Source: Ceratothoa steindachneri
Lineage: Eukaryota; Arthropoda; Malacostraca; Isopoda; Cymothoidae
Assembly: GCA_963969495.1 (NCBI GenBank)
Contig: OZ018328.1
Span: 7,353,331 to 7,417,330, forward strand
Direction: 5' to 3'
DNA: 64,000 bases
Shown: positions 48,182-61,027 of the stretch, one piece after another
Position numbering within the stretch: the first letter of the stretch is position 1
Layout of the letters: the number at the start of each line of letters is the position of its first letter
Program-made: the position numbers and the translations under genes
The notes under the pieces: generated by a model
What the model saw: only the letters and a program-made list of their open reading frames with translations
The model's database searches: none
What the model was told of the DNA's origin: nothing

Positions 48182-48562
48182 TTAAATTACTAAAGATTTT
48201 TCCGCGAATAAACGAAAAAATAAGCCGGGCTCCTCTACATTATAAACATCTTGTGGGGCATGTTTTTGTAGAAGCGTTGATAATGCGGTAGTTTTTTCTA
48301 CGGTTATATTAACTAAAATTTCTTCAACGCATAAAAATCTAAACACTATTCCGTGACGTTTTTTGAAACTTTCAACCCATCCATCGCTGCATTTAAAACC
48401 CCAAGTGTCTAGTTTTGATGCCAATTCATCACCTTTGTTCTGAAGTATGAGACCACTGATTGGAAAATCTTTAGCAGGTGCAGCATTAAACCATTTTAAG
48501 AATGCATCATTTAAGTTTTCTTCTTTTGCAAGACGCATATGGACGTTTGCACTGGGAAACAA
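48182..48562 (-). pseudogene. Tigger/pogo-type transposase fragment
   Basis: A 126-codon open minus-strand frame. It carries a CENP-B-type DNA-binding half: LNDAFLKWFNAAPAKDFPIS, then LILQNKGDELASKL, then CSDGWVESFKKRHGI (residues 17-71). The end VYNVEEPGLFFRL sits where Tigger/pogo proteins have (I/V)(F/Y)NADETGLF, so the first catalytic Asp appears replaced by Glu. The rest of the DDE domain is absent. Protein normally binds its element's ends and cuts DNA; this copy is a fragment. Confidence 0.8.
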
Positions 48563-48671
48563 AATAGTGTTGAAAAAATGCCGCTTTAATTATTTTATAT
48601 AGGTTTTTTATTCAACAAGTCCTAAGCGTATTTCCTGGGATACGATTTTCCTTAGCAATTTGTCCTTTATA

Positions 48672-49918
<1,247 letters not shown>

Positions 49919-49987
<69 letters not shown>
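49919..49987. repeat. (TA)n tract
   Basis: TA repeats between the long-TIR mariner and a PLE-type tail. Confidence 0.98.
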
Positions 49988-49991
<4 letters not shown>

Positions 49992-50220
49992 AGATAATAA
50001 TAAACCCTAATATTTGAACCAAGATTTATTTATAACCACAAGACTAGTTTCGGCAAAGTTATAATTGCCATTTTGAACTAAGTAATGAAAACGCCAAGCA
50101 AGGAACCTAGTATATATAAGGCGAACAAAATACTAAATAAAATGAAAACGCAAGAAACAATCTGAAAAGTTACTAATCTCCGGGAGCAATCGCTTCCGGG
50201 GGTTTATAAATACGATTGGC
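49988..50220 (-). mobile_element. PLE-type tail fragment
   Basis: On the minus strand the sequence reads tggcaattataactttgccg then aaactagtcttgtggtta, that is a stem ggcaa/ttgcc followed by GAAAC, and it ends in (TA)n. This is the same tail layout as the other PLEs here. No coding part is present. Confidence 0.6.
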
Positions 50221-50261
50221 GACTTTATTTGATATATATTTGTTGAATTTGCATTGCCCCT

Positions 50262-50263
<2 letters not shown>

Positions 50264-50318
<55 letters not shown>
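50264..50318. repeat. (TA)n tract
   Basis: Uninterrupted TA repeats. 50319-51050 shows no recognised feature. Confidence 0.98.
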
Positions 50319-50322
<4 letters not shown>

Positions 50323-51054
50323 CGGTGCCCTGACTATGGTAACGGTTCGCGACCTTAATTCGTGTGGATGCTGCTTCAGATTTATTTTTAGAATTGTTAA
50401 TAAATATATTAATATTACAGATATATATCTGGCTTGTTAATAAACCAAATAATGTTATACATATATATCGCGTAAAAATAAGGGAGTTGCAGTGCCAGAG
50501 TTCCTCAAGGAAGAGCCTCTACTGTTTTTATGTGTGCCTTAATATCTTGCCCTAGGTAGCCATTTTGGAGGATGGCATCCTTAAGTTTGTATGAGGGGCA
50601 TCTAGTAACGTCTTTCTTGTGGCCACAAAATAGAAAAAGTGCTATTTAATTTTTTAATTTCAATTTTTTCGGTCTAACTAATTTTCAAAATCCCATTTTG
50701 CATCTGTTTGTTTCCTAAATTTAATTTCGACACTTATTTTTTGACAAATCTTATTTATTGATACATTTTAAATTTCCTCGTTGATTTTTCAAACATTTCT
50801 AAATGCAGCAAAATCGCACCTCTCATCATCATTATCTCTATCATGAGCCTGGGACCCTTCTGATAGGCCTCCCATTGCCATTTACTTAAGAAATTGAAAA
50901 AAAAAATTATGTTTAATTTTGATTACATCAAGAGTCCAATTACAATATTTTTTATAAAAAATATTTATATATTTGACATTTTTTGTCATCTATAGTTTTA
51001 CGATCTACCATTAAGTTAAACAAGGGCCAGATTAATTTTTTTGGTTTCAGCCTC

Positions 51055-52640
51055 AGCTCAAGTTGAAAATGTCAAAGAAAAGAAGTTATAACAAAGTTAG
51101 TTATCTTTTGATTTTACTTTTATCCCTGAAAATGATGGTACACAAATACCACATTTCTTTCTGTGTCAAAAGGTTCTTACGTCTGTCCATCATTTTCCTA
51201 CTAAGAAGGCTCAATTTGAGAATTCAAGAACTTGATCAGAACTTGGATTTGACACAGCACACAACCTTGGCTCGAAGCATCGTACAAGGTTGCTTATCGC
51301 ATCGTCAGACAAAATAAAGCCATTTATATTGGAATACATTGGGAAAACCATGAACTTCCGAAATGGCTGAGCTGGTAATGGCTGGGAGCAAAGAAAGAAA
51401 ATTGAAGCAGTAATTTGGTAAAAAAAAAACTGTTATCCACTCCAGAATTGTTGAAATTTCTCATAATATTTTAAAGAAAGTAAAGACGGAGTTCAAAGCT
51501 ACGCCAATTCCAATCAGCATGCGATTGGCTAAAGCGGCTGAATGTTGTCAACTATTTTTATCCGTTCTATGCATGCTAATCCAATCAGAGAAGAGTTCCT
51601 TTTTCTGAAGCGATTTAGGAAATTAAAAAAGCAATTGATATCTTTAAAAAGTTGATATTTTTTGTCAAACAACTATTCAAATGGAAGAAAAAGATTTGTA
51701 CCATGTGCACATGTGTAGCACCTGCAATGATTGGCAACATTAGGTTTTACTGCTTTTGTGAAGAAGGAAGATCCTCAGGTCAACCATGACCCATTGTTTT
51801 ATACATTGTCATGGATAAGTACCAAAAACCTCCAACAATCGTGAACGAAATTTTAGGGTGTTTTGTAAAGAAATGTGAGCAGAAGATGGATTTCTTCTTT
51901 GCGCGCTGCAGAAGTTTTTTGCCTTTCCGACAATGTTTAAAACACTTGATCGAACTTCAGTCACAAGTTTCACTTTTATAACAGAAAAATAAAGCCAACT
52001 GTCAGAAAAGTTTAAAAATAAGTTCATTTATATCTTAGCTTACTTAGCAGACATTTTTGGCCATATGAATGATATAGAAATGTTGAAAGGCCCTGCAGTA
52101 ACCATTATGGATGCTGACGAAAATCGACAAGATTTTCTGGCCAAGCTGCCCACATGGAAGAGGAGAAAAGACTCAGATAATTATGCGAAGTGGATAAGAA
52201 ACTAGAAAAGCCCTGTCAAATTTGGATATACTTCAAAACTCATTCAAATATTACTTCTGTTCAGTTGATCTCAAAGCACAAAAATGTATTCGGAATCTAT
52301 TGATTGTTAAAATTAATGGAAACGGGGATGAAGACCTTACTAAAGATGATCTCATTGAGGTAAGTACACACCAAGAATCTTGATAAATTCTGGTGATCAT
52401 TGTTTGATGCCTATTCTCGTCTCACAATGCGAGATATGATTGCTCTAATTCTGTCCGCTACTACGTGTCTTTGTTAGTCAGGATTTTCGGCTTTTGTTAC
52501 CATTAAAACGATAAGTCAAATAAGTTGCATGTAAAAGATGATATGCGGGTTGCCTAGTCAAAGACGACTCCACAATTTGATCTTACCAAAGGCCAACAAC
52601 AACCTTCTCATTGAAACTAACTTTTGAATAAAATTAAAGC
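51055..52640 (+). pseudogene. hAT transposon of the ZBED type, copy 2, heavily decayed
   Basis: Plus strand. Open 84-codon start (MKMSKKRSYNKVSYL...) gives way to fragments: KKAIDIFKKLIFFVKQLFKW, CTCVAPAMIGN where hAT proteins have CTDGAPAMIG (51700-51740), then FVKKEDPQV-like sequence. Further on come AYLADIFGHMND (52035-52075), FLAKLPTWKRRKDSDNYAKW (52135-52195), and the C-terminal block FDAYSRLTMRDMIALILSAT followed by CLC*SGFSAFVTIKT (52400-52505), equivalent to the conserved CE.GFS.L..IK..YR box. Same superfamily as 24935-27158 but an older, separately decayed copy; the N-terminal BED finger was not found. Confidence 0.75.
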
Positions 52641-53599
52641 TTCCTTTTGTTTCGCGATTATACCTTATCTAAACAAACTTATCATAAAATTCATTATAAT
52701 AAATTTCACTAAAATAATTTAATAAATGTATGTTTATATACTTTTTAAGGGAAGGGGGCGTTAAAATTCAGATTCTCAAAGGCGCCCGTGACTCCCACGT
52801 GCTTTAACGTGAGCTTCACTTAAATTGACCAAGAACAAATTATTAAGAGATATGTATTGGTTCGTGGCGCATAGATGTTGCCCTTGAGTTGATGCTGTCC
52901 CATAAGTCATATTTGAAAAGGTCCATGTCGAGAGAAATTCGCGCTTCGCAGCTGTTGTTGCAATATCTTCACAGGAGCTTCAATATTACCAGGCTGAAGA
53001 AGAGGTGGCTTCTGCCTCGTCGTGGCCACACACGATAGCTGGGTGTCTTGTAGCCCCAGGCTAAATCAGCAAGGGATATAGGAGGAGCAGTGGGCCCCAG
53101 AGGTATGGCGTGCAGGCCCACCGTTGTGTGGACACGCCCTGGTACCTATCAACCACTGCAGCCCGCCTCCCAACTGCCTTGTGAGTTCTACCTTTTTAGG
53201 CAAAAGCTATAGGAAGGATACCTCGATCACAAACCAAGATCGGGAGTTCCAATAGGAGAGCATCAACAGACCGGTGTCTCGGCTGCTCTCTGCAGCCGAA
53301 GATGAAGCCTGGTCTTCTCGAGCCTCTTTTGATGCCCTCAAATGACGGCATCCGTCATCATCGACCTCGATGGACTTCCCGAAGCAAGCAAGCACTTAGC
53401 TTTCTCGATTGTTGTTTTGAAATGAGATTAATTACTTTGAAATTGGATAATGTTGCAGTAAAACATTTATTATAGGTTTTCAAAATGGGTTTTATTTATT
53501 TCTTTGAATAGTATGACAGACAAACAGTTGTTGTACTATACGAATGATTAAGAGGTAAGTAAAAATAAGACCATTTTAAATACGAGTTCATTTGGGGAG
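52641..53599. other. No recognised feature
   Basis: A moderately GC-rich island (about 52960-53350) stands out from AT-rich flanks; a 62-codon minus frame at 53207-53395 is not recognisable. Confidence 0.35.
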
Positions 53600-53619
53600 T
53601 TATGTTTTTTTCTTTAAGT

Positions 53620-53720
53620 AACTTATAATTAGAAAGATTTGAACCCACGACCTCAAGCAGCCTGAACACTCTCAAGAGCTCCGAGGACAGGTATACCGAC
53701 AAATTAATAGGCTGAGGTGT
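53620..53720 (-). repeat. tRNA-like SINE segment 1 (candidate)
   Basis: On the minus strand, ggagctcttgagagtgttca then ggctgcttgaggtcgtgggt, tcaaatc. The end gtgggttcaaatc fits a tRNA B box and the start resembles an A box about 35 bases before it, the arrangement of a tRNA-derived SINE head. No cloverleaf complete enough for a true tRNA. Confidence 0.45.
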
Positions 53721-53789
53721 TTTAAATGTATTTACATCTACAGTCGCGTAATGGGTAACATTTAGATTCAAAAGGATCCAGTGTAACAA

Positions 53790-53935
53790 CACCAAGGCCC
53801 TCGTATAAGTTCAGTGAGGCATAATAAGCTGGCTAGAGAGGAGAGGTAAAATCGTCATCCTCACCCAGGATTTGATCTAGCGCTCTCTTTCCTGAGAGGT
53901 GCGCCAGTTCGCTTATTGTTTATAATGATTTGGAC
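53790..53935 (-). repeat. tRNA-like SINE segment 2 (candidate)
   Basis: On the minus strand, gcgaactggcgcacctctca then ggaaagagagcgctagatca, aatcctgggtgagg. The box agatcaaatcct is B-box-like and ggcgcacctctcagg lies where an A box would. It borders the LINE scrap beginning near 53930. Confidence 0.45.
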
Positions 53936-54640
53936 AATAACTGATCAAAAATTATTAAAAATTCGGATGATACAAAATTAAAAAACAAAGCAAATTATTG
54001 CTCTGATCTACTAAATTTACAAAAGCGACTTAGAGAAGTGAAATAGGGCAAAACATTGCAGATGAAAATAAAGGTTAGGGCACTTAAATACACGATAAAG
54101 GCATACTAAACATGACCACTTTGGAAAAAGATTTAAGGGTATTAATTTTGAGTGACATAAAAATTTCAACACACTTTTGGGTTATCTGGGTTACATAGCC
54201 ACTGGCTTTATATTTAAATCGAAAGATATTCTAACTATATTTAAGGCGTGTAGATGTAGTTCTATTTTGTTATCTTCATGTGGAAAAGGATATTTTAACC
54301 TAAAAACTCGTTCAAAGAAGAGAGCCAAAATTAATTCCTGAAATTAGGAAGAAATTATATGAAATCAGGAGAGATTTTAATTTCTATGGAGGGAAATCGT
54401 CCTTTGTGCCCTCAACTCATTAGAATCTTTAAAATATTAAAGGGTTTCGTTAGTATAAAAAATATTTAGAGTTAATGAAGAAATATCGGCTCAATGTTCT
54501 TAACAGAAGATTTAAGCGATAGCTCAGAACTTTTTCTCTTATAAACTTACTCAGCTATGGAATAATTTAACCTTAAAAGGAATTAAAGGCAACTTTTAAT
54601 GTTTTAGAATAAAATGTCTAAATACTACTTTGAAATATAA
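53930..54640 (+). pseudogene. CR1-like LINE scrap
   Basis: Plus strand: YNDLDNN, then SDDTKLKNKANYCSDLLNLQ at the RT catalytic region (FADDTKL in the family), LREVK, LQMKIKVRALKY, then damaged sequence, and near 54525-54575 FSLINLLSYGII or NFFSYKLTQLWNNL, the C-terminal FFSYK..WN.L block. Frames change several times. Related in type to the intact LINE at 40970-42436. Confidence 0.6.
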
Positions 54641-54844
54641 AATTATTAAAAATAGGACAATGGTATAAATAAGGAAACTAGCCTTGGCTAATTTACCGCC
54701 TTTCTTAGGACATAACTCACTCACTAGTAACGTTTGCTCTTCTCATATGACAGGTCACTAGTTCCTACCACAGAGACTACTGAGGATATTTCATAATGAT
54801 CTTTATTAAGTTTTCAGACCCGAACTTTGAACCGTCCACCATCT

Positions 54845-55510
54845 TTATCCAGTGAGCACAGCAGCTTTTATCTATTGTCCTTTAATTTATTTGATTCCCT
54901 TTTTCGTCTTTCTTCTTAATTTACTGACTACAATGTCTCTCATCCCTTGTCTTTGAACTCACCTTCTTTCCTTATTCACCCTCTTTCTTTATCCACTGAG
55001 CTCAGTACCTATCATCTCTTGTCTTTGATTTTATTTTATTCACATATTCGTCCTCCCTCTTCATCCGTTTAGAGCAGCACCCCCCATCCCCTACCTTAAC
55101 TTTGAATTAATTCCCTTATTAGTCTTCCCTATTTATATATGAGCGCAACACCTCTCATCACTTGAATTTGAATTTATTTTATTCCCTTATTCGTCGTTCC
55201 TCTTTATTCACTGAACTCAGTACCTCTCATCCCTTCTCTCTGTATTGATTTTATTTATTTATTCGTCGTTCCTCTTTATTCACTGAGCTCAGTACCTCGC
55301 ATCACTTCTCTTTGCATTGATTTTATTTATTTATTCGTCGTTCCTCTTTATTCACTGAGCTCAGTACCTCGCATCACTTCTCTTGGCATTGATTGTATTT
55401 ATTTATTCGTTGTTCCTCTTTATTCACTGAGCACAGTGCCTCTTATTCCTTGCCTTTGAATCTTTTTACTTCCTTATTCGTCTTCTCAACTTAATTCACT
55501 GAGCGCAGAC
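54845..55510. repeat. ~72-bp tandem repeat, about 9 units
   Basis: Units are anchored by tttattcactgagctcagta; spacing is 72 bp among the most similar copies (about 55209, 55281, 55353, 55425) and looser to the left. The central three units are nearly identical, edges diverged. Confidence 0.88.
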
Positions 55511-55639
55511 TCCATTTACCTCCACAAATTGGGCCTATTCTGGCGAGGACGATTTGACGGAAATTTTGAATCATTGTTTGGTTACTTTTCCAAACTTTTA
55601 TCATTAAGGAAACGAAACTGTTTATTTTAGAATTTTCAA

Positions 55640-55895
55640 ATTTCGAAATACATTGAGCATATTTATTTTTGCCTGAAATAACTTGATTAATTGGCCGAAA
55701 TGTCAGATTCATTTATCAGCGACGGTGGGTTATTTATGTTTTCAAAGTTTTCTTCGAATCCTCGGCGCTTTTCAATTTTTTATTGACATTTTTAGTTTTA
55801 TAGATTTCATCCTTCAATTTTCGTTCCTTAACCTAATATTTCTATTTCAGAGGAACGAAGTTGTTGAATGCCGGAAGATTGCTTATTTTCGTTGT

Positions 55896-55898
<3 letters not shown>
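55640..55898 (+). mobile_element. PLE-type tail fragment
   Basis: Near 55674-55708 the plus strand reads cctgaaataacttgattaat then tggccgaaatgtcag, a degenerate form of the PLE tail (CTGA..., then GCCGAAA.GTC). It leads through T-rich sequence to a (TA)n tract, as in PLE-A. Confidence 0.5.

Positions 55899-55986
<88 letters not shown>
55899..55986. repeat. (TA)n tract
   Basis: First of four TA tracts in the PLE chain. Confidence 0.98.
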
Positions 55987-55989
<3 letters not shown>

Positions 55990-56168
55990 TGCAATGTCCC
56001 GCAGGAAAAAAATGAAAATGTGTTTCCCAGTACTTTCGAACCTTATTAAGTTATCCTTGATAAGGAACTTAATAAAGTTCGAAAATACTTGGAAACATCT
56101 TTTCATTTTTTTCCTGCGGGACATTGCATTCATTTGCTACCCTCACGTGATACTTTGTGAGTTTTTCA
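55987..56168. mobile_element. PLE-B tail fold-back
   Basis: Two PLE-B tails face each other: gaatgcaatgtcccgcagga at the left and its complement tcctgcgggacattgcattc at about 56104-56123, with the centre at ttatccttgataaggaa. The right arm continues into ctaccctcacgtgatacttt, gtgagtttttcat, the complete terminal sequence also seen at 33540-33580. Arms of about 65-70 bases. Confidence 0.92.
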
Positions 56169-56181
56169 TATATATATATAA

Positions 56182-56276
<95 letters not shown>
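56169..56276. repeat. (TA)n tract, one interruption
   Basis: Second TA tract of the PLE chain, interrupted once by aag. Confidence 0.98.
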
Positions 56277-56279
<3 letters not shown>

Positions 56280-56455
56280 AAAATTAATGCAATATCGCAA
56301 GAAAAGATGAGGAATTAAACCACATTCTCCGAAGACAATTTAATTCAGAACAGTTTCGGTGTATCTCACACCCTTTTTCAACTGACACTGCGTAGAAAAT
56401 ACAAGAGAAGTGCATATAAGCATAACACAAGATCCCCTCTTTTCCCCCCAATCCC

Positions 56456-57844
56456 CTACTTGTGGCTAATCGGGGGGGGGGGGTTAGGCCTAAACATATT
56501 GAAGGGCTGACATTTAACTATTTTGTTTATATGCTTTCTTATTACAGGATTAAAAGAAAATTGACCCTCAGATAGATTTAAATTAGGAACTGACGATATC
56601 AAGCTCGATTCTACGATTCTTCTCTTGACATAGTTAGCCGATTTAAATACCATTTTACTTCCATTGAAATCGATCGTATGATTCTTGTCTCTAACATGGC
56701 GAAATATTCCACTGCTTTCGCTGCCGACTCTAATATCTCTTTTGTGTTCGTACAATCTCTTGTCTAGATTTCTCCCAGTTTCCCCTATATAAACTTTATG
56801 GCAATCGTTGCATGGTATTGCATATACTCCTATGTTATGATGTTCTTTGGGTTTCCTGGCCATCATCAATTGGTTTAAGGAATTATTATATATAAAGGCT
56901 AGATTAATACCCGCTTTTCCAAATATGTCCTTTAAACTATTTATTGTATTTATAAATGGCAATGTTATACATTTGTTGAAGTCGTTAGTGCGGGAATGCT
57001 TATTACCATAGAATGTTTTCCTAGCTGCAAAATGGGCAGACGATATGAACCAATCGGGGTAATACAAATTAGAAAAAATGGTCCTGATAATGACAATTTC
57101 TTCATCTAAATAGGAAGGATGACATATTTTGTATGCTCTAAGGAAAAGGTTAGAAATTACCGATTTTTTAACAGTATTATCGTGAAACGAGAAATAATGT
57201 ATATAGGCATTCGAGTGGGTTGGTTTCCTATACACGTCAAGTTTTAATTCATGGTGATCTTTATTAATGAGGACATCTAAATAGGGTAATCTATTATCAT
57301 ATTCCCATTCATATTTAAATTTGATGGAGACATGCAAATTATTCAAATTATTAAAAAAGGTATCAAAATCATGGCCATTAGGCCATACAGAAAATACATC
57401 GTCAATGTACCTTAACCATATAAAGTTAGGGGGAGAAATTGTGGGAAGGAGTTCAGTCTCAAAATATTCCATGAAGAGACATGCCAATATCGGAGATAGA
57501 CTATTTCCCATGCTAAGGCCAAATATTTGTCTATAAAACTCATTATTTACTCGAAACACATTGTCAGAGAGACATAATTCAACTAAATCGATAAATTTAC
57601 TCGTAGAAATGGGAAGATCCAAATTAAGTCTAGGTATGATTTCCCGCAGAAGGCCCATGGTTTGGTCAACCGGAACTTTGGTAAACAAAGAGTTTACATC
57701 AAAGCTCACAAGTTTTCCATCCGGTAATTGCAAGTGGTTGAGGCGGTCAACGAAATCTTGTGTGTTCATAATGTGTGCAGATGAGATTCTTCCTACTGCT
57801 GGAGATAAAGGCTTGGTGAGCCATTTGGAGAGCTCGCCAAGCAT
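56456..57844 (-). CDS. PLE-C protein: reverse transcriptase plus GIY-YIG endonuclease
   Basis: A 462-codon intact frame, missing only the N-terminal part of a full PLE protein (lost at the inverted junction). RT: SFDVNSLFTKVP with the first catalytic Asp (residues 47-58), FGLSMGNSLSPILACLFMEY (108-127), YIDDVFSVW with the catalytic pair (146-154), LPYLDVLINKD (186-196) and VYRKPTHSNAYIHYFS (204-219). Linker with HFAARKTFYG (271-280). GIY-YIG nuclease: IGVYAIPCNDCHKVYIGETG (338-357), the conserved Arg after ETG, and Glu in VESSLI (411-416); CNDC is the Cys pair typical of PLEs. The enzyme copies element RNA at a nicked target in the nucleus. Intact motifs suggest recent activity. Confidence 0.93.
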   Translation of the reverse strand: MLGELSKWLTKPLSPAVGRISSAHIMNTQDFVDRLNHLQLPDGKLVSFDVNSLFTKVPVDQTMGLLREIIPRLNLDLPISTSKFIDLVELCLSDNVFRVNNEFYRQIFGLSMGNSLSPILACLFMEYFETELLPTISPPNFIWLRYIDDVFSVWPNGHDFDTFFNNLNNLHVSIKFKYEWEYDNRLPYLDVLINKDHHELKLDVYRKPTHSNAYIHYFSFHDNTVKKSVISNLFLRAYKICHPSYLDEEIVIIRTIFSNLYYPDWFISSAHFAARKTFYGNKHSRTNDFNKCITLPFINTINSLKDIFGKAGINLAFIYNNSLNQLMMARKPKEHHNIGVYAIPCNDCHKVYIGETGRNLDKRLYEHKRDIRVGSESSGIFRHVRDKNHTIDFNGSKMVFKSANYVKRRIVESSLISSVPNLNLSEGQFSFNPVIRKHINKIVKCQPFNMFRPNPPPPISHK

Positions 57845-58545
57845 TTATCTCCAGCAGTAGGAAGAATCTCATCTGCACACATTATGAACACACAAGATTT
57901 CGTTGACCGCCTCAACCACTTGCAATTACCGGATGGAAAACTTGTGAGCTTTGATGTAAACTCTTTGTTTACCAAAGTTCCGCACTAACGACTTCAACAA
58001 ATGTATAACATTACGATTTAATAATAAATTAAATAGTTTAAAGGACATATTTGGAAAAGCGGGTATTAATCTAGCCTTTAAATATATTAATTCCTTAAAC
58101 CAATTGATGATGGCCAGGAAACCCAAAGAGCATCATAACATAGGAGTATATGCAGTACCATGCAACGATTGCCATAAAGTTTATATAGGGGAAACTGGGA
58201 GAAATCTAGACAAGAGATTGTACGAACACAAAAGAGATATTAGAGTCGGCAGCGAAAGCAGTGGAATATTTCGCCATGTTAGAGACAAGAATCATACGAT
58301 CGATTTCAATGGAAGTAAAATGGTATTTAAATCAGCTAACTATGTTAAGAGAAGAATCGTAGAATCGAGCTTGATATCGTCAGTTCCTAATTTAAATCTA
58401 TCTGAGGGTCAATTTTCTTTTAATCCTGTAATAAGAAAGCATATAAACAAAATAGTTAAATGTCAGCCCTTCAATATGTTTAGGCGTACCCTCCCCCCCT
58501 CTAGATTAGCCACAAGTAGGGGATTGGGGGAAAAAGAGGGGATCT
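57841..58545 (+). pseudogene. PLE-C right arm: RT start fused by deletion to GIY-YIG
   Basis: From 57841 the plus strand repeats the left copy from SPAVGRISSAHIMNTQDF to SLFTKVP, then jumps to TNDFNKCITL-like sequence in another frame, so the catalytic RT is gone. From 58104 an open frame carries the whole GIY-YIG domain (MMARKPKEHHNIGVYAVPCN, then VYIGETGRNLDKRLYEHKRD) nearly identical to the left copy; I to V in GVYAV is one of few changes. Past PFNMF the frame runs into 3' non-coding sequence and TA repeats, so its stated end at 58751 is not meaningful. Confidence 0.9.
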
Positions 58546-58584
58546 TGTGTTATGCTTATATGCACTTCTCTTGTATTTTCTACG

Positions 58585-58632
58585 CAGTGTCAGTTGAAAA
58601 AGGGTGTGAGATACACCGAAACTGTTCTCAAT
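58585..58632 (+). ncRNA. Hammerhead-like motif in PLE-C tail (candidate; mirror copy at 56338-56385)
   Basis: The sequence cagttgaaaaagggtgtg, agatacaccgaaactg has a stem ggtgt/acacc closed by gagat and followed by GAAAC. The CTGANGA half is degenerate (TTGAAAA). The complement is found on the minus strand of the left arm. Confidence 0.45.
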
Positions 58633-58663
58633 TAAATTGTCTTCGGAGAATGTGGTTTAATTC

Positions 58664-58664
<1 letters not shown>

Positions 58665-58737
<73 letters not shown>
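58665..58737. repeat. (TA)n tract
   Basis: Third TA tract of the PLE chain. Confidence 0.98.
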
Positions 58738-59222
<485 letters not shown>

Positions 59223-59644
59223 GCTGAGCAATGGGGAGAAGAGAAATTTTATATGATTCAGTCTAACAAGTTGGCATTAATAAACAAATAGAAAGAAATG
59301 GCTAAATGATAGTTTTGAGGGAACGGATGTTGCGGTGGCATAGAAGGAAGATAACGTGACCAAGGCGAAATCAATGTCGCTCCGGTCGGTATGATCCTGG
59401 GAAAGACCGTGTCCAAAGAGTGTGTGTAACTTTTGTGTAAATGGATCATCACAAAATCACCTAGCCTGCTGAATTAGGAAGGGTGGTTACATATATAATA
59501 TAAAAATGATCAAATGAGATGAAAGTAGCTACAATTAAGGACATTCGAATCAAAATAATAAAAAAATTCAATCGGAATTAATCAATTGAGCAAAAATATA
59601 ATAATGTAGATTCATAGACATGGTAAATAGAGTAAGTAGATAAA

Positions 59645-61027
59645 TGTCGTGGTATTGCAAGGGCCGACTGATGGTACGTAGGTTTGTTCACGTACTTCAA
59701 TAACTCGTATATTACGTTTTCTCTAAGAGTGCTATTTAATTTTACGTTATTTTATCTTTGAGGATTTCTAGTGCCATATGCAGCGTTTCGAGGATTGAGT
59801 TAAACACTTATAAGCAAAAATATAATATATCTTTAATTCCTGGATAAAAAAGTGAAATCTTAAAAACAAACTATACATCTATGAATAAACGAGTGTATGT
59901 TAGAATTACTAATTTAAACCAAATGATTATAAAGTAATGGTTGACCTCCAAACTGACTTTAATATTGGACGCTAATTGACACACAAAAATAATTGAATTT
60001 CTTTACCTTTAAAAAAAACACACGTGAATCCGGCTGAAGAATGACCTTGGCCTTGGATCTTGTGTAGACGGGAAAATGGTTTGCGGTTAGGTGCTAGGTG
60101 CGTGGGCGTGTTCGCAGACGCCAAGCCTTTGTCTGGCGAGGAGGCAGACTTGGAGCAACATGTGATTTCGGTGATGGCGACGGATGGCGTTAAGCACGTT
60201 GTCTTATTCAGGTGATTTAGACAACGGGACCGTTAAGGTATGCTTTTTCCAATCTTTGGGTTAATCTTGAGATGGTTTGCACTGACGAGCGATGAGTAAA
60301 AGGTGAATCCTTCGACAATTGGGGGAAGGGGGGGGGGGGAGATTTCACTTTGGGTATTCCTCAATGGCGAGGACTATCTCTGGTTTTTGTTACAAACCGA
60401 GATAGGGGGTTCCTCTGACGAGATGTGTATGAGAGTGATCCTCAATACAAGAGGGGCTAAATTTTCGGTGTGACCATCAGGAGCTGAGTCTCGATGAACT
60501 TCTTCTTAAGTTCTGATCGATTTCCTTGGTGCCGGGCCCTGCCGCTGGATTTTGTAGTTTCGATGTCTAACTCGATCTCCACATTCTTTTTCCAGTTATC
60601 CGCCTATATACTTCACCGATCCACTGGGGGTAGGGAAAGGGGGATGAGGGCTTAGGAATTAAGCCTCACTCCTCTAACGACGCTTCTCCGATCGTCTTTC
60701 ATTTAACCCTAAAGGCATCTTCTGGCTCTTGGTCACAGCTCCTATAATTTCGTCTATTACGCGAAACCAGATCCTAAATCTTAGGGGAAATAGTGCCTGT
60801 TTAAGCATTGTTATCGCATCTGGTCCCCTTCCCTTCGTATTGTTATGCTCGATGGTACATAAATCTGTTGATTCGTACTTCTCGTGGTTGGAGGAGGCGT
60901 TCTGGTGGTCAGCAAGTCGAGAGGAGAGGGGGGGGGGGTAGGTAATCGGGTTCCATCTCCTGGCGTCAGAACGTTGTGGTACCCGAACTAGGAATCTGTT
61001 GTTATAGTGAGTATCGATTTCCCTACA
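59645..61027 (-). repeat. 3' LTR of the gypsy-like element
   Basis: On the minus strand it begins TGTAGGGAAATCG (61027) and ends ACCACGACA (59645), that is TG...CA. It is preceded by gaagggaggaa, a polypurine tract. It matches 62935-64000 over at least the first 1065 bases with scattered differences, including GC-rich and G-run segments. Confidence 0.75.

Larger units (their letters stand above)
56277..58664. mobile_element. Penelope-like element C, inverted dimer
   Basis: Two PLE copies are joined head to head at about 57842. The left copy reads on the minus strand (57844 down to 56277), the right copy on the plus strand (57841 to 58664). The right copy lacks about 690 bp: the sequence accaaagttccg is followed directly by cactaacgacttcaac, skipping codons 58-284 of the left copy. 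Both copies end in the same 3' region (cagttgaaaaagggtgtgag, atacaccgaaactg) and then (TA)n. The junction itself is a hairpin, gcttggtgagc and gctcgccaagc. Arms are nearly identical, so the event is recent. Confidence 0.95.
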
